39,099 nt of DNA from Euryarchaeota archaeon TMED129. Its GTDB lineage: Archaea > Thermoplasmatota > Poseidoniia > Poseidoniales > Thalassarchaeaceae. The notes beneath the pieces were generated by a model. The model saw only the letters and a list, made by a program, of their open reading frames with translations. It was not told the origin of the DNA and did not search any database. This document shows, in pieces, positions 8,476 through 18,600 of the stretch. The DNA is taken from assembly GCA_002172375.1 (NCBI GenBank), contig NHGE01000016.1, forward strand, positions 1 to 39,099, read 5' to 3'. The position numbers and the translations under genes were made by a program. Numbering within the stretch: position 1 is the stretch's first letter; every line of letters starts with the position of its first letter.

Positions 8476-9473
8476 CAGAACCCACCACTAAATCCGAAGT
8501 CGTCACCCTCTTCAATCAATGCACTATCTGCAGAGTCGATGATAAAGATTTCTTCTCCTGTTAAGTGATCGGTAATGGTAGTTCCATCTTGACCTCTCTT
8601 CACATTAAGTCTATTGCCAGTTATCTTAGTAATGAATATCTCTTCTCCGTTAAGGTCAACGTAAGTTTTTTCTGTAAGACCACTAGCATCAGCAACATTG
8701 AATGCTGTTTTTGCTTTTGTAATATTTTCTGCCAGTGTTGTTGCTGCGTTTCCTGTGTAATTCTTGATTGCCCTCGGTTCGACAGAGTAAGAAACCTCTC
8801 TGGTAGCATTTGAAGTATCTGTTCCAGTGAGATAACTGACTGTAGCCTTTTTGATGATATCCTTGGTTGCGGTGGATGCAGGACCAAATAGATATGTTTT
8901 TGCAGTAAATCTCAGAGTATAAAGAAGAACTCTTCTGCTAGTGAAATCTCCTTCATAGTCATCCTGCATGGTAATGTTTTCCAGGACGACGGGAATATCT
9001 CTTTTTTCTTGAAGTGCTTCAACCAGTTCTACTGTGACGTTATATGCTGGTTGGAAATATGGTAAAATTTGTTCTACAATTTGAAGTGCATCATCATTTA
9101 ATTTGCACATGATGGCAAGTTCAAATTGCATATTATATGGAACAGGCATATAAGACTTTTTAGTCTCAGTACCATCATTAGGATCCTTTACAGTGAATGT
9201 TGATGTTGTAGTAACTTTTCTACTAGGATCATATGTTAGTCCTGTAAACTCAAATGACATTCTCGGAAGAGTAATGGCAAAAGGTTTGTTAAGATCAGGA
9301 GACTGTTCTATTCTTGCTAGAAATTTTTGAGTGGGACCGTATGCCAGAGGAACTTTTACAACACTAACAACATTATCATCAGTATCTTCATGTTTTATTG
9401 AAATGTTATTAAACAGAGTACCAAAAGAGATAATGGTTCTCCTCAAAATTTCGTTGTAAAAATATTCAAACAT
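8475..9473 (-). CDS. 15: Tail completion / proximal sheath stabiliser gp15
   Basis: Caps the tail at its proximal end and joins it to the neck. The protein is 332 aa; T4 gp15 is about 272. The N terminus, MFEYFYNEILRRTIISFGTL, and the internal NDDALQIVEQILPYFQPAYN and DDYEGDFTSRRVLLYTLRFT segments are characteristic of the family. Residues about 245-312 look like an added domain containing YVDLNGEEIFITKITG and VKRGQDGT, a module that recurs in the 2517-aa and 4250-aa proteins of this window. The C terminus is acidic, then Gly/Phe-rich. The gene has its own late promoter box, and a hairpin lies in the leader. The ATG has TAGGAC upstream as a modest ribosome-binding site. It overlaps gp16 by one base. 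Confidence 0.93.
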   Translation of the reverse strand: MFEYFYNEILRRTIISFGTLFNNISIKHEDTDDNVVSVVKVPLAYGPTQKFLARIEQSPDLNKPFAITLPRMSFEFTGLTYDPSRKVTTTSTFTVKDPNDGTETKKSYMPVPYNMQFELAIMCKLNDDALQIVEQILPYFQPAYNVTVELVEALQEKRDIPVVLENITMQDDYEGDFTSRRVLLYTLRFTAKTYLFGPASTATKDIIKKATVSYLTGTDTSNATREVSYSVEPRAIKNYTGNAATTLAENITKAKTAFNVADASGLTEKTYVDLNGEEIFITKITGNRLNVKRGQDGTTITDHLTGEEIFIIDSADSALIEEGDDFGFSGGF

Positions 9474-9487
9474 TTTTAAAGTCCTAC

Positions 9488-9509
9488 AATATCTCTATAT
9501 TAAGATATT
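9488..9509 (-). promoter_or_regulatory. Hairpin in the gp15 leader
   Basis: A 7-bp perfect stem (AATATCT / AGATATT) with an 8-base loop sits between the late promoter box and the ribosome-binding site. If folded, it removes 22 nt of leader and gives a spacing like that of the other late genes. Confidence 0.45.
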
Positions 9510-9511
9510 TT

Positions 9512-9519
9512 TATTTAGG
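9512..9519 (-). promoter_or_regulatory. Late promoter box for gp15
   Basis: The minus strand reads CCTAAATA, overlapping the TAA stop of gp14. It lies 39 nt upstream of the ATG, longer than the others because of the hairpin. Confidence 0.55.
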
Positions 9520-10966
9520 GCATACCGAATGGGTTCTGCTCAGAGAAGTCAAGTATCTTGTCTGCCTCAACTTCAATATTGATGTTGTCAGCAAATCCAT
9601 CATCGGCAGGTTGTGCGTCTACCACTCTCAGTTCATACGCTGCACCGGAAGTTTGACCAGTAATAGTTTCTCCACGGGTAAATTCTCCAGTTACAGTACC
9701 AACCTCAAGTTCATTTGTTGATGAATTCCATACTCTAACTCTTGCAGTTGTTCCACTGGAGGATCCTACTACAATTTCATTAAATTGGAATGTTCCAGAT
9801 CCAGAACTACCAGATGTTGCGATAGACATCGTAGGAGCAACAGAGTATCCAACACCAGCATTTGTTAGGAAGATGTTTGAAATCGTCCCAGCAGCACTTA
9901 CAACTGCTGTTGCAGCAGCAGACACAGTTGTGACACCAGATTCAAAGACTTGATTAGTGAAGGTGATTGTAGGGGGAGTTGTGTATCCAGATCCACCGTT
10001 TGTAATAGTAACGATTCCAACAACACCATCACCAATTGTTGCGGTTGCCGCAGCACCAGTTCCACCTGATCCACCACCAGTAAATCTAACACCTGGTGCT
10101 ACAGTATATCCCGCACCAGAATTTGATACATCAACCCTCTGAACAGATTGATCCTTTGGATTGGCATTTAAATTACATACATTTATACCACCAATCATAG
10201 TGGCAATACCGATTGCTGTAGTCCCTCCTGCAGGGGCAGCAGAGACAACTACAGTTGGCACACTACTGTATCCACCACCTCTGTTTGATATTGTAAATTG
10301 TCTTACACCACCATCAAATATAGCAACAGTTGCAGTTGCTTGAACAGCAGAACCAACCAGAGTGAGTGTCTGTGTAGGACCTTGAATAGTGTTTATACCA
10401 TCATCAGTCTGACCATCATAGTCTTCTCCTATGAGGTTGTTATCGATATCTTCTATACCAGTTGCGATAACTTCATCTTCCAGACGGAAGAGTTCGCAAT
10501 ACAATTCATAAACGTAGAGATTTTGTAACTGATAATATGGTTTTGCATATTCAATATCTTTTATTTCATAAATTCTATCATCAAGAGGAAACCAAATAAG
10601 ATCTCCACTTTTTGGTCTAGTTGATAATTTTATGTTAGACTGATCTTGAATCAGAGGAGTAATATAATTTTCAAATCTCTCTCTAGAGATGATAAGTCTT
10701 ACTTCATCTTTTGATTCAATTCCAAACTTAGAAAGAATATTACCAGCACCAGAGTATTGATCATAATTATCAACATATGCTTCAAGAGGAAGTGCCATGT
10801 CAAATTTTGACTGCACTACTTCTCTTATAACAGTATTTTCTGTCAGATACTTTCTAGGTAAGTAAAATATATCTACACCATAAGTTCTCAGTTGTTCATT
10901 TATTAAGTCCTGAACAAGATTTTGCTCACCGCTAGTTCCTTGTGTGAAATATGGATTTAATACCAT
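9515..10966 (-). CDS. 14: Neck protein gp14 with GxGY repeat insertion
   Basis: Head-completion/neck protein that joins the filled head to the tail together with gp13. At 483 aa it is almost twice the length of T4 gp14 (256 aa). The N-terminal part (1-165) is the conserved neck core: MVLNPYFTQGTSGEQNLVQD, VDIFYLPRKY, GDLIWFPLDDRIYEIK, YQLQNLYVYELYCELFRLED. Residues about 200-395 carry four beta repeats with GxGY followed by a P-x-[VIF] strand (231, 284, 325, 371), and 395-445 carries a TRGETITGQTSGA module also seen in the 2517-aa protein. The C-terminal stretch, DKILDFSEQNPFG, looks like the end of the original gp14 core. The ATG lies 4 nt after the gp13 stop. The insertion suggests a decorated neck. 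Confidence 0.92.
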   Translation of the reverse strand: MVLNPYFTQGTSGEQNLVQDLINEQLRTYGVDIFYLPRKYLTENTVIREVVQSKFDMALPLEAYVDNYDQYSGAGNILSKFGIESKDEVRLIISRERFENYITPLIQDQSNIKLSTRPKSGDLIWFPLDDRIYEIKDIEYAKPYYQLQNLYVYELYCELFRLEDEVIATGIEDIDNNLIGEDYDGQTDDGINTIQGPTQTLTLVGSAVQATATVAIFDGGVRQFTISNRGGGYSSVPTVVVSAAPAGGTTAIGIATMIGGINVCNLNANPKDQSVQRVDVSNSGAGYTVAPGVRFTGGGSGGTGAAATATIGDGVVGIVTITNGGSGYTTPPTITFTNQVFESGVTTVSAAATAVVSAAGTISNIFLTNAGVGYSVAPTMSIATSGSSGSGTFQFNEIVVGSSSGTTARVRVWNSSTNELEVGTVTGEFTRGETITGQTSGAAYELRVVDAQPADDGFADNINIEVEADKILDFSEQNPFGMP

Positions 10967-10970
10967 GATA

Positions 10971-11819
10971 TCAACCTATCATATCGTATGGAGGAAGTTC
11001 GTAAGTATTGGACATCTGCTCCCTAATCACTTCCAAATCTTTTTGGGCATCATCATAAATTTGACGACCATTTAACTCAATTCCACCAGGTAATTTAACA
11101 CCTTGGAATTTTATTAAATTTTGCCCCCATTGTTTTTTGACAAGTGCTGTTACATATTTTTTTAAGAATGAATCGTTCCAAACTCTTGAATATGAATTTG
11201 GATCTAACATGCGATAGCAATCAATTACAAGATAATCATCTTTGGTTGCAGATCCCCAGTCAATATCTAAATACAACCTATCTTGTCTTTGATTAAATCT
11301 AATAAACTTATCGGTACTTAATGCAAAATCAATATCCTCAAGATATCTTTTGGTCATCGCATAAGTCAATATTTCAGTTGATCCCCAATAATAAATGTCA
11401 TTTAAAAATAATTGATACTTAACACTGAACATATTGTTCGTTACAGTGTTTGATCCATCAAATTTAAATACTTTTGTTATCCCAATGATCTCTGGTGGAA
11501 CTTGAAGATAATTACTATTCTCTTCAAAAGAGAATGATACAGAAGCTCCATCAATAGTGGAAGTTCCAGTGGATGTTGTTATGCCTGCAGCATTGTTAGA
11601 ACCACCTCTTGCTCTACCTCTATCAATATCTTCTTGAGTTATTTTATATTTTAAAAACGTCTGAGTTACACCATCAAAGTGTCTCTCTTGAAAATATTGT
11701 ACTGCATCATCAATAAGATCATCTATTTGCTCATCGGCGACATTAATTTCAAGCACTGGTGCTCCCAGTTGCCTTTTACAATAATTAATTAAATCTGTCC
11801 TACTTGCTGGTTGTGCCAT
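10971..11819 (-). CDS. 13: Neck protein gp13
   Basis: Head-completion protein that acts with gp14 at the portal vertex. The 282-aa length is close to T4 gp13 (309). The N terminus, MAQPASRTDLINYCKRQLG, followed by APVLEINVADEQIDDLIDDA and VQYFQERHFDG, is the typical start of the family in marine T4-like phages. The C-terminal half contains YWGSTEILTYAMTKRYLEDI, DYLVIDCYRMLDP and LVKKQWGQNLIKFQG, followed by a helix ending NTYELPPYDMIG. A late promoter box overlaps the stop codon of the 132-aa gene upstream. gp14 follows after 4 nt, so the two neck proteins are probably made from one message in similar amounts. Confidence 0.93.
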   Translation of the reverse strand: MAQPASRTDLINYCKRQLGAPVLEINVADEQIDDLIDDAVQYFQERHFDGVTQTFLKYKITQEDIDRGRARGGSNNAAGITTSTGTSTIDGASVSFSFEENSNYLQVPPEIIGITKVFKFDGSNTVTNNMFSVKYQLFLNDIYYWGSTEILTYAMTKRYLEDIDFALSTDKFIRFNQRQDRLYLDIDWGSATKDDYLVIDCYRMLDPNSYSRVWNDSFLKKYVTALVKKQWGQNLIKFQGVKLPGGIELNGRQIYDDAQKDLEVIREQMSNTYELPPYDMIG

Positions 11820-11843
11820 TTATTCCACAAGTTTCCCTATCTG

Positions 11844-11851
11844 TATTTAGG
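11844..11851 (-). promoter_or_regulatory. Late promoter box for gp13
   Basis: The minus strand reads CCTAAATA, overlapping the TAA stop of the 132-aa gene, 25 nt before the ATG. The same 8-mer serves gp15. Confidence 0.55.
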
Positions 11852-12245
11852 GTGCTGAAGATACAGGATTATAGACATACACATTCCCATTCGCAAGTGT
11901 GTATGTTGTAGCACCTCCACCAACCTCTTCTTTTACTAAAACGTCATAAACATATCTTCCTTCAGATAAATTTCTTGTGGAAGTTGTGCCAAGAGAAAGT
12001 TTCATTTGACCATCATATGCACTAGTAAATCCAACAGTAAATGAAGTTGTTACACCAAGTGTTGCCCCAACAGCAACACTTTTAGAGATTGCTGCAGAAC
12101 CACTATAGTCAGTTAAATCAAAATTACCACTTGAAACAGTTTTCACATTCAAATTTGCAGAAAAGTCTGATCCTCCATATATGGTCAAATTAAGACCATA
12201 AGGAACTCCAGAATCTGGATCGAAAGTAATATTTTTAGATGGCAT
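11847..12245 (-). CDS. Small beta-sandwich virion protein (132 aa)
   Basis: Name unknown, but the pattern is familiar: an N-terminal strand pair (NLTIYGGSDFSANLNVKT), LTDYSGSAAISKSV, a strand FTVGF, then LSEGRYVYDVLVKE and a final VYVYNP. The order [LTDYSGSA - small strand - GRYVYDV - V.VYNP] resembles an adaptor domain found in many phage fibre and baseplate proteins. It is an all-beta domain with no Cys and no membrane segment. The ATG lies inside the end of the 60-aa gene (11-nt overlap), so the two are translationally linked. It sits where T4 has gp12 and wac, just before gp13, so a small accessory fibre or adaptor role is plausible but not shown. Confidence 0.75.
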   Translation of the reverse strand: MPSKNITFDPDSGVPYGLNLTIYGGSDFSANLNVKTVSSGNFDLTDYSGSAAISKSVAVGATLGVTTSFTVGFTSAYDGQMKLSLGTTSTRNLSEGRYVYDVLVKEEVGGGATTYTLANGNVYVYNPVSSAP

Positions 12246-12417
12246 CTGGAAGTCCTATTACCGACATTGTTTCTTGCTGTTTATAATATAATTTTGCAAA
12301 AGACTTTGCGATATTTTTTAACATATCACGGTCATCACATTTATCTATATCAGTTGCAATTTGTTGATATGCAAAACTTTTAGACAAATTGTTTAACTCT
12401 ATGTTATCAGGATCCAT
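12235..12417 (-). CDS. Small helical protein (60 aa), unrecognised
   Basis: Function unknown. The 60-aa sequence begins MDPDNIELNNLSKSFAYQQI and has the look of a two-helix bundle, with DKCDDRDMLKNIAKSFAKLY in the middle and KQQETMS near the end. There is no signal peptide or membrane segment. The ATG has a good ribosome-binding site (AAGGAG) 8 nt upstream and overlaps the end of the 74-aa gene by 11 nt. Its own end overlaps the 132-aa gene by 11 nt. The tight overlaps on both sides and a proper ribosome-binding site argue that it is a real gene. Similar small proteins seem familiar to me from other marine T4-like phages, but I cannot name a family. Confidence 0.7.
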   Translation of the reverse strand: MDPDNIELNNLSKSFAYQQIATDIDKCDDRDMLKNIAKSFAKLYYKQQETMSVIGLPDAI

Positions 12418-12631
12418 GTAATAACTCCTTTAGTAATGACTTGATTTCATTAAGTTCACTCTTCACGTTAGCAAGATCTTCTTCAATTGTCTGTACTTTT
12501 TGATTCTTTTCTGTTTTTACTTCACGCCTTGAAAGATACTGTGTATATTCCAAATTATTTACATTAAGAATGGCATTGGTTTCAGGATCTCTTGCGAGAT
12601 CCTTATGACCTTTCATTTCATAAAATTCCAT
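12407..12631 (-). CDS. Small protein with C-terminal coiled coil (74 aa)
   Basis: Function unknown. The N-terminal half, MEFYEMKGHKDLARDPETNA then NVNNLEYTQYLSRRE, is mixed and looks folded. The C-terminal half (about residues 38-72) is a heptad-like helix rich in Lys, Glu and Leu, with IEEDLANVKSELNEIKSLLK. It starts 1 nt after the stop of the 2517-aa gene, so it is likely translated from the same message. The gene order (2517-aa structural protein, three small proteins, gp13) suggests a small late assembly factor or chaperone, but nothing in the sequence proves this. Confidence 0.7.
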   Translation of the reverse strand: MEFYEMKGHKDLARDPETNAILNVNNLEYTQYLSRREVKTEKNQKVQTIEEDLANVKSELNEIKSLLKELLHGS

Positions 12632-12632
12632 A

Positions 12633-15600
12633 TTATGCTAGGGCAATAACTCTAAGTTCTTTCACTCTTGGTACAAAACACTGACTTGTGGATGAAAGAG
12701 CCAGTTTGATTCTATATGTTCTAAATGATGGTAATCTGTCAATAGTAAATGTATATTCTCTATAATCAAGTGATCTACTCTCGAAAGAGAGAATATTTGA
12801 TTTAGTTATAAAGGAATCAGATTCACCATTGTTATTTTCAGAAGCAATAATTTCTCCTCTTTCATTGAGGTTTGCATATCCAGGGAAAGGAGTGAACACA
12901 GGAACTAATCCTGGTTTGTTATTAGTTGCAAAGAATGCCCTAATATCAGATCCTTCATTAATATGGGCAGCAACAATAACTTTAATAGAAGATGCTGGAT
13001 TTTCCAGAACAATTTCTTTAGAGAAGTATTGGAATGCCGTTGGATCCTCAGTAGCACTATTTACCCTAGGGTCTGTTGCATAATTTGAAATAATATTATT
13101 TACTCTATTAGAAGTAAGAATTGCATTTACTCTTTGAGAGTCAATAACGGGACTAATACGTGTATCTGTAGATGAAAGGAAAAGTCTCATTTGCATTGAC
13201 TTACCACCAACAATATTGGTAAGTTGTAGATCTTCATTTACCTTAGAAGCAATCATTCTTGGGGTATCAAAATAATTCTTTTGATTTATAGTGATATCTT
13301 GGAATCCAGCATCAACGAAAGGTATTTCATTGCCACTAAAACTTTGAGTAGTAGTTGTTCTAAGTTCAGCAGTAATACTAGTTCCAGGAACAGTTACATT
13401 TTGAACCTGTGGAGTAATAATTTCAAAAGGCATATTTTGAGATGCTCTGACTTTAGATCCCCCTGCAGATCTATCTCCTGTAATATAAAGTTTAGGGAAT
13501 CCAACATCAGTACTTCTGTCAGTTCCTGTTGTTCCACTAGTATCAATCTTAACCTGATAACTATCAAATGTGAATGGATCAAGTCTAGTGACATCACTCA
13601 GATCATGAGTTCTATTGATCCTGTCAAGATTAATTCCACCAAGTTCATACTTATAAACAGGAGTTCCAACTGGATATGTTTTTGGATCCGCACCTCTTAC
13701 TATGTTTCCTCCAATACTGTTTCCACTTACATTAGTATATTCAATGATTTCATCACCAATTAATAAGTAACCTACATTGGTTGTTCCAACACCAACACCT
13801 TCAAATGTAGAGAATGTTGTTGCACCACCAACTACGATTTGATCTGTAGATGTAGATGAGTATTCCGCAGTCAGTTTAGTTGGTTTTACGTCAGGAAGGA
13901 CACCAGATATGCTTACAGAGTTGTCTGAGAAATACATTCCATGATTTTGATGATTAACTTTAAAGTGCAATCCATCAGTGTCAGTTATGATATTTGCAAT
14001 TTGAACATCACCACCAGTTCCAAGTCCAACGGCACCAGAAGAGTTAAGTTCTGTAGAAATACCAGAACTATTGTTGAAGAACAACGTCTTCCCTGCTCCA
14101 ACTGCAAACTCACCTTGAACATTATTTAAAATAAGTTCATTAGTAACTCCAATTCCTGCAATCGTAAGTCTTGCATTTCTGCCAACAGATGCTGCTCCAA
14201 TTGTAGTAATACCTACAACATCACCTACTTGATATCCAGAACCACCAGCATTATTGATAGTAGCTCCAGAGGCAACAATGCTACCATTTCTGACAGTGAT
14301 GTCTGCTGTTGCTCCTCTTCCGTTACCAGTTAAAGTAACAAGATTAACTCCACTAAACGTTTGACCACCATCAGCAGGAGTATATCCAAGACCAGCATTA
14401 CTGATTGAAAGATTTCCTACAGCAGAACCTGCAGTTCCTACGAGGTCACCACTTGCATTTGTTGTTGCTTGAGTAAAAGTATTTCCAAATTCATATGAAT
14501 CTGCAACCGTGGTTCCAAGACCAACTCTAATTGATCTAGACTGAAGAACAATAGGATCGGGGGTAAGTTTTGCAATCTGTGCATTTCCTCTTGTGAGTTC
14601 TGGACTATAGAACTCAACAGATCCCGTATCAAGGAAATCTGCTCTATAAAGAGTAAACTTGAGATCCTCCCACTGACTTGGTTCCCATGTAGAAGCATTC
14701 TGTGATTTGAACAGAGATCCAAGATATGGTTGGTTAGAGATAAATGTATCTGTCAGAAGATCATTTTCACCAATTCTAGAGATATAGACACTATACTTGG
14801 TGGAGTTAGATGCTAAGCATACAGCATACTCAGTGCCCCCCTCAACGTACACAGGTGCCTTGAATTTGATATTAGTAGCAATTGATCCATCACCTGATGT
14901 TTCAATGTCATTGGGATCTAAAACAATTTCAGAGAAAGGTAAAATTCTTGCAGTTGGTGTACCATTTTCCATAGTTCTTAACTGGAAGACAACAGGAACA
15001 TCCATGTCATCTTTAGATCTAAAGAACACATCACAACTGGTCAAGAATACACCAGTCTCATCTTCTACCAAGAACGATTGTGCAAGTGGGTCATAGTAAG
15101 AAATAATTGTCTGAGTTCTTGATCTTGAAGAAACAACTCTACTACTAACAACCTCTGTGCCAAGATCTCTGTTAACGTTTCTGCTCTGGAATTCGTTTTT
15201 CAGTTCAACTCTTGCATTTCTAACTGAAATAATATTTTCTTGAACTGTTTCTAGAGTACCAGATGCAGCAAAGGATTCCTCTGCAATTGTGGTTGCATTG
15301 TCCTGATTATTGTCAATATCATTAGTAAGAGTGAAAGTTTTAGTTCCACACTCAAACCTTGGGAAAGTGATATTATTAGGATCTGGAATATAGTAGCTAC
15401 CTATGAGAGTGGCAGACAAGTCAGAAATTAATCTAACATTTTCAACGGTGGCAATAGCACCACTTGTTGATCCAATCAATGTCATTCCTGCTTTTACCCA
15501 ACCATAGAAATCACCTCTTGCTTGAGATGCAAGAGAGAATGTATCTACATTAAGAATAGTAGAAGTTGATGAGTATGATACAGATAATGGAAGATTTAGA

Positions 15601-18600
15601 TATGGATTTTCAACATAAGTTTTAGTAGGAGCATCATATGGTCCTTCTCTATGGTTATGTTGAGCAGTTCTAAATCTAATAAATGCATTTGATTCTGCAG
15701 AAGACTCACCAAGACCAGTTGTCTGCATTGAACCAATAACTGTTTCACCAACCTGGAAAGTTCCAGATGTCATAGTGATTTCTAGAAGTTTAGGAACACA
15801 ATATTCTGTAATGTCAACACCATCAAAGAATCCATACATTCTAGTGAGTGGTTTCATCTTCTTAGAAACAAATTCCACGTTTCTAGATCTCATGTATGGA
15901 ATAAGATCTCTGCTGACAACTCTGTCTCCAACAGACTCCATATCAAACGATTCAGTAACGATGGTTCTGACACCAGACCTAGAACGTGTTCCAAACTCTC
16001 TGGTTGTTCTGAGTTGCTCTTCAATAACTTGATCAGTAACTTGTCTAGTTGAAACACTTCTTCCTGGTCTCCAGGACTCACCTGAGTGAATAACATCAGG
16101 ACCATTTTGAATAACTCGTTCTCTAGTTTCATCAACAACTTCGACACCAGTCCAATTGGTTTCCCAAGAATCCCAAATCATAGGACCAAATCCTGTTTGG
16201 GGATCTATTAAACCTGCTTCAACGTTATCGTTGAATACCTCATTATAATTACCCTCAGTTTCGATGATCTTTGCATCGAGTCTGGTTGTGTCAACCCAGT
16301 TGTCAGATGATGGAGTAAGTTCTATAGTTCCATTCCAGAAACTGATAAGGAAAGGAGTAACACTTTCAGTTCTTGTGGCAAAGTTTTGTCTGATAAATTC
16401 TACTTCAGAATAATCAAGGGTTACAACATCATTTTCCTTTCTTACATTATTGCCTTCAATGTCTGCAAAATCTAAGTCAGCAGTAGGATCTGCATCAACA
16501 ACAGGTCCAAATACTAAGTCAACTGAGTTTGTATAATGTCTTGGTCTTAATTCATTAAATTTTCTATCAATAGAGTTATTGACACGAAGATTAAGTTCTT
16601 GTGCTTGGAAATCATTGAAATTATCAACAAAGAAACCTGACTTAAATCGGTTTAAACCACTGTCATCTGGGATAAAGAAGTTCGCAGTTTCTTTTTCTAG
16701 AAGAGATAAGGTGGTGTAATACTCAAGACTCTTGATTCTATCCTCAAGTTTCTTGATGTCCTGCATCTGATATCTCTTATGTTGCATAAAAGATAATGAT
16801 GCTTGGCTAGTATCATAAAGAAATGGTGGGAGTTGAACCCTACAAATTTCAATCGCATCATCAATTGGATCAGGTCTAACTGGACTATCAGATGGAGTTC
16901 CATACATTATTTGGAACTTACCCTCTTTTGTCAAATAAACTCTATCGATTCTACCTTGGAAATAAGAAACATCTGTTAATATAGCTTCATCGGAAGCTAA
17001 TACATTAGTTGCTGATTGGCCAGATCCAGTAAATGATCTGCCAAGGAATTCTAAGGGAGATCTATTATTAGTGCTAGCAGTAACAAATGTAGAAACTCTA
17101 GGTCTGATATCAATAATATCAGTATTTCTATTGAGATCTATATCCTTAATTTCTGTTGTTAAATCAAATTGCTCGTAGGAATTAGCAGTTATTACATCAC
17201 CATCATCTGTTGAAGAGAAGGTAGCATTCATAAAATAAATTTTCAACTGCTTACTAGGTGCAGAAGAATCTACCTTTCTTCTTATTCGACCATGATCATA
17301 AAAAGTTTTTTCTTGACCAGTTTGGAAACTATAATTTGATGAAATATTAAAACTTGGTGTTACTAAAGTTGAAACAAGAGCAGATCCTAAAGATTCTTCA
17401 AACTCTACAGTTTCTCCTTCAATGAAAGCTATTTCATTTTTACGTATAAAGGAAATATTAGAATTGTCTAACTTTTCTGCCACAATTGCAACAGCACCAC
17501 TTGTCTGACCAATAAACCTCTCTCCAATTATAAATTCCTGAGTTGTAGTTGAGGTTGTGTTGATTGCTTGTAAAGTTACTTGTGGACAAGAAGCCGCAGA
17601 AGTGTCTGCAGATTCGTAAATACCATGAATTTTAATTACATCAGGAGTATTTAAAGAAATAACCTCGTCTTCAACTCTAGTTCCAAATGGGAATGATCCA
17701 TGCGTCAATCCATTATTTAAAGTTGTTGTTCCAATTCCAGATCCAACTAATTTAGATTTATCAATAATTAATGAACTAACTCTATTTTTAATTTTTTGTT
17801 TTGCTTTTGGTTTAATCTTTTTCAGTGTGGCAGTTAAGGTAGCATCACTATTAGATCCCAAATCACGAATTTGTAATGTTTTGCCGTTTGGTGAAATATC
17901 TAACTGATCACTATTCAGTGCCTCAGTTGTTCCGTCATCCTTTCTAATTAAAAGATATCTTTCCTCATCAAATGGTAAGAAAGTTTCATTCGTTCCTGCA
18001 ACTACTTGTGTAGAAAGTTCATTACTTGCAATAGTTACATCAAAAGTTTTTCTAATTGTTAATGATGCATCGTCAAGATTTATCTCAGATACATTTACCT
18101 TTGGTAACGGTGTAAATAATGAATCATCTGAAGATGATGCTAAGTCTGTTGTAATAACTTTAAAGTCAGTTGTGTTTAAAGCTGCAGTAGGAAGAAGTCC
18201 ACTAGAAATTCCTGCAACTGCAGTTACACCTTCAATATCAATGTGAGTAGTACCAACACTAACAACTCTTGCTATAATTGGATCCTCTGTAAGAAGTCCA
18301 CCTGTAGTATTATCAGTGTACTGAACTAGATCATTTTCTTTTATGAAAGTTCCTGGGAATGCGGGATTATTGCTTCTTACAGTACTAACTCCTCCAGTAA
18401 AAGGACTTATTGTTGCAATTCCAACAGTAAACTTAGTTGATTGAACTACGTCTGCACTAAATGTATTGATACCTACTGAGGAATCAGTTCCATCATATCC
18501 AACCATTCCATAAACAGACTTTGCGTCTGAAATATTATGCTCAGTAACGGCAATAGCAATTCTTCCATCATCAACACCATTAAAGATCAGTCTTTCATTT

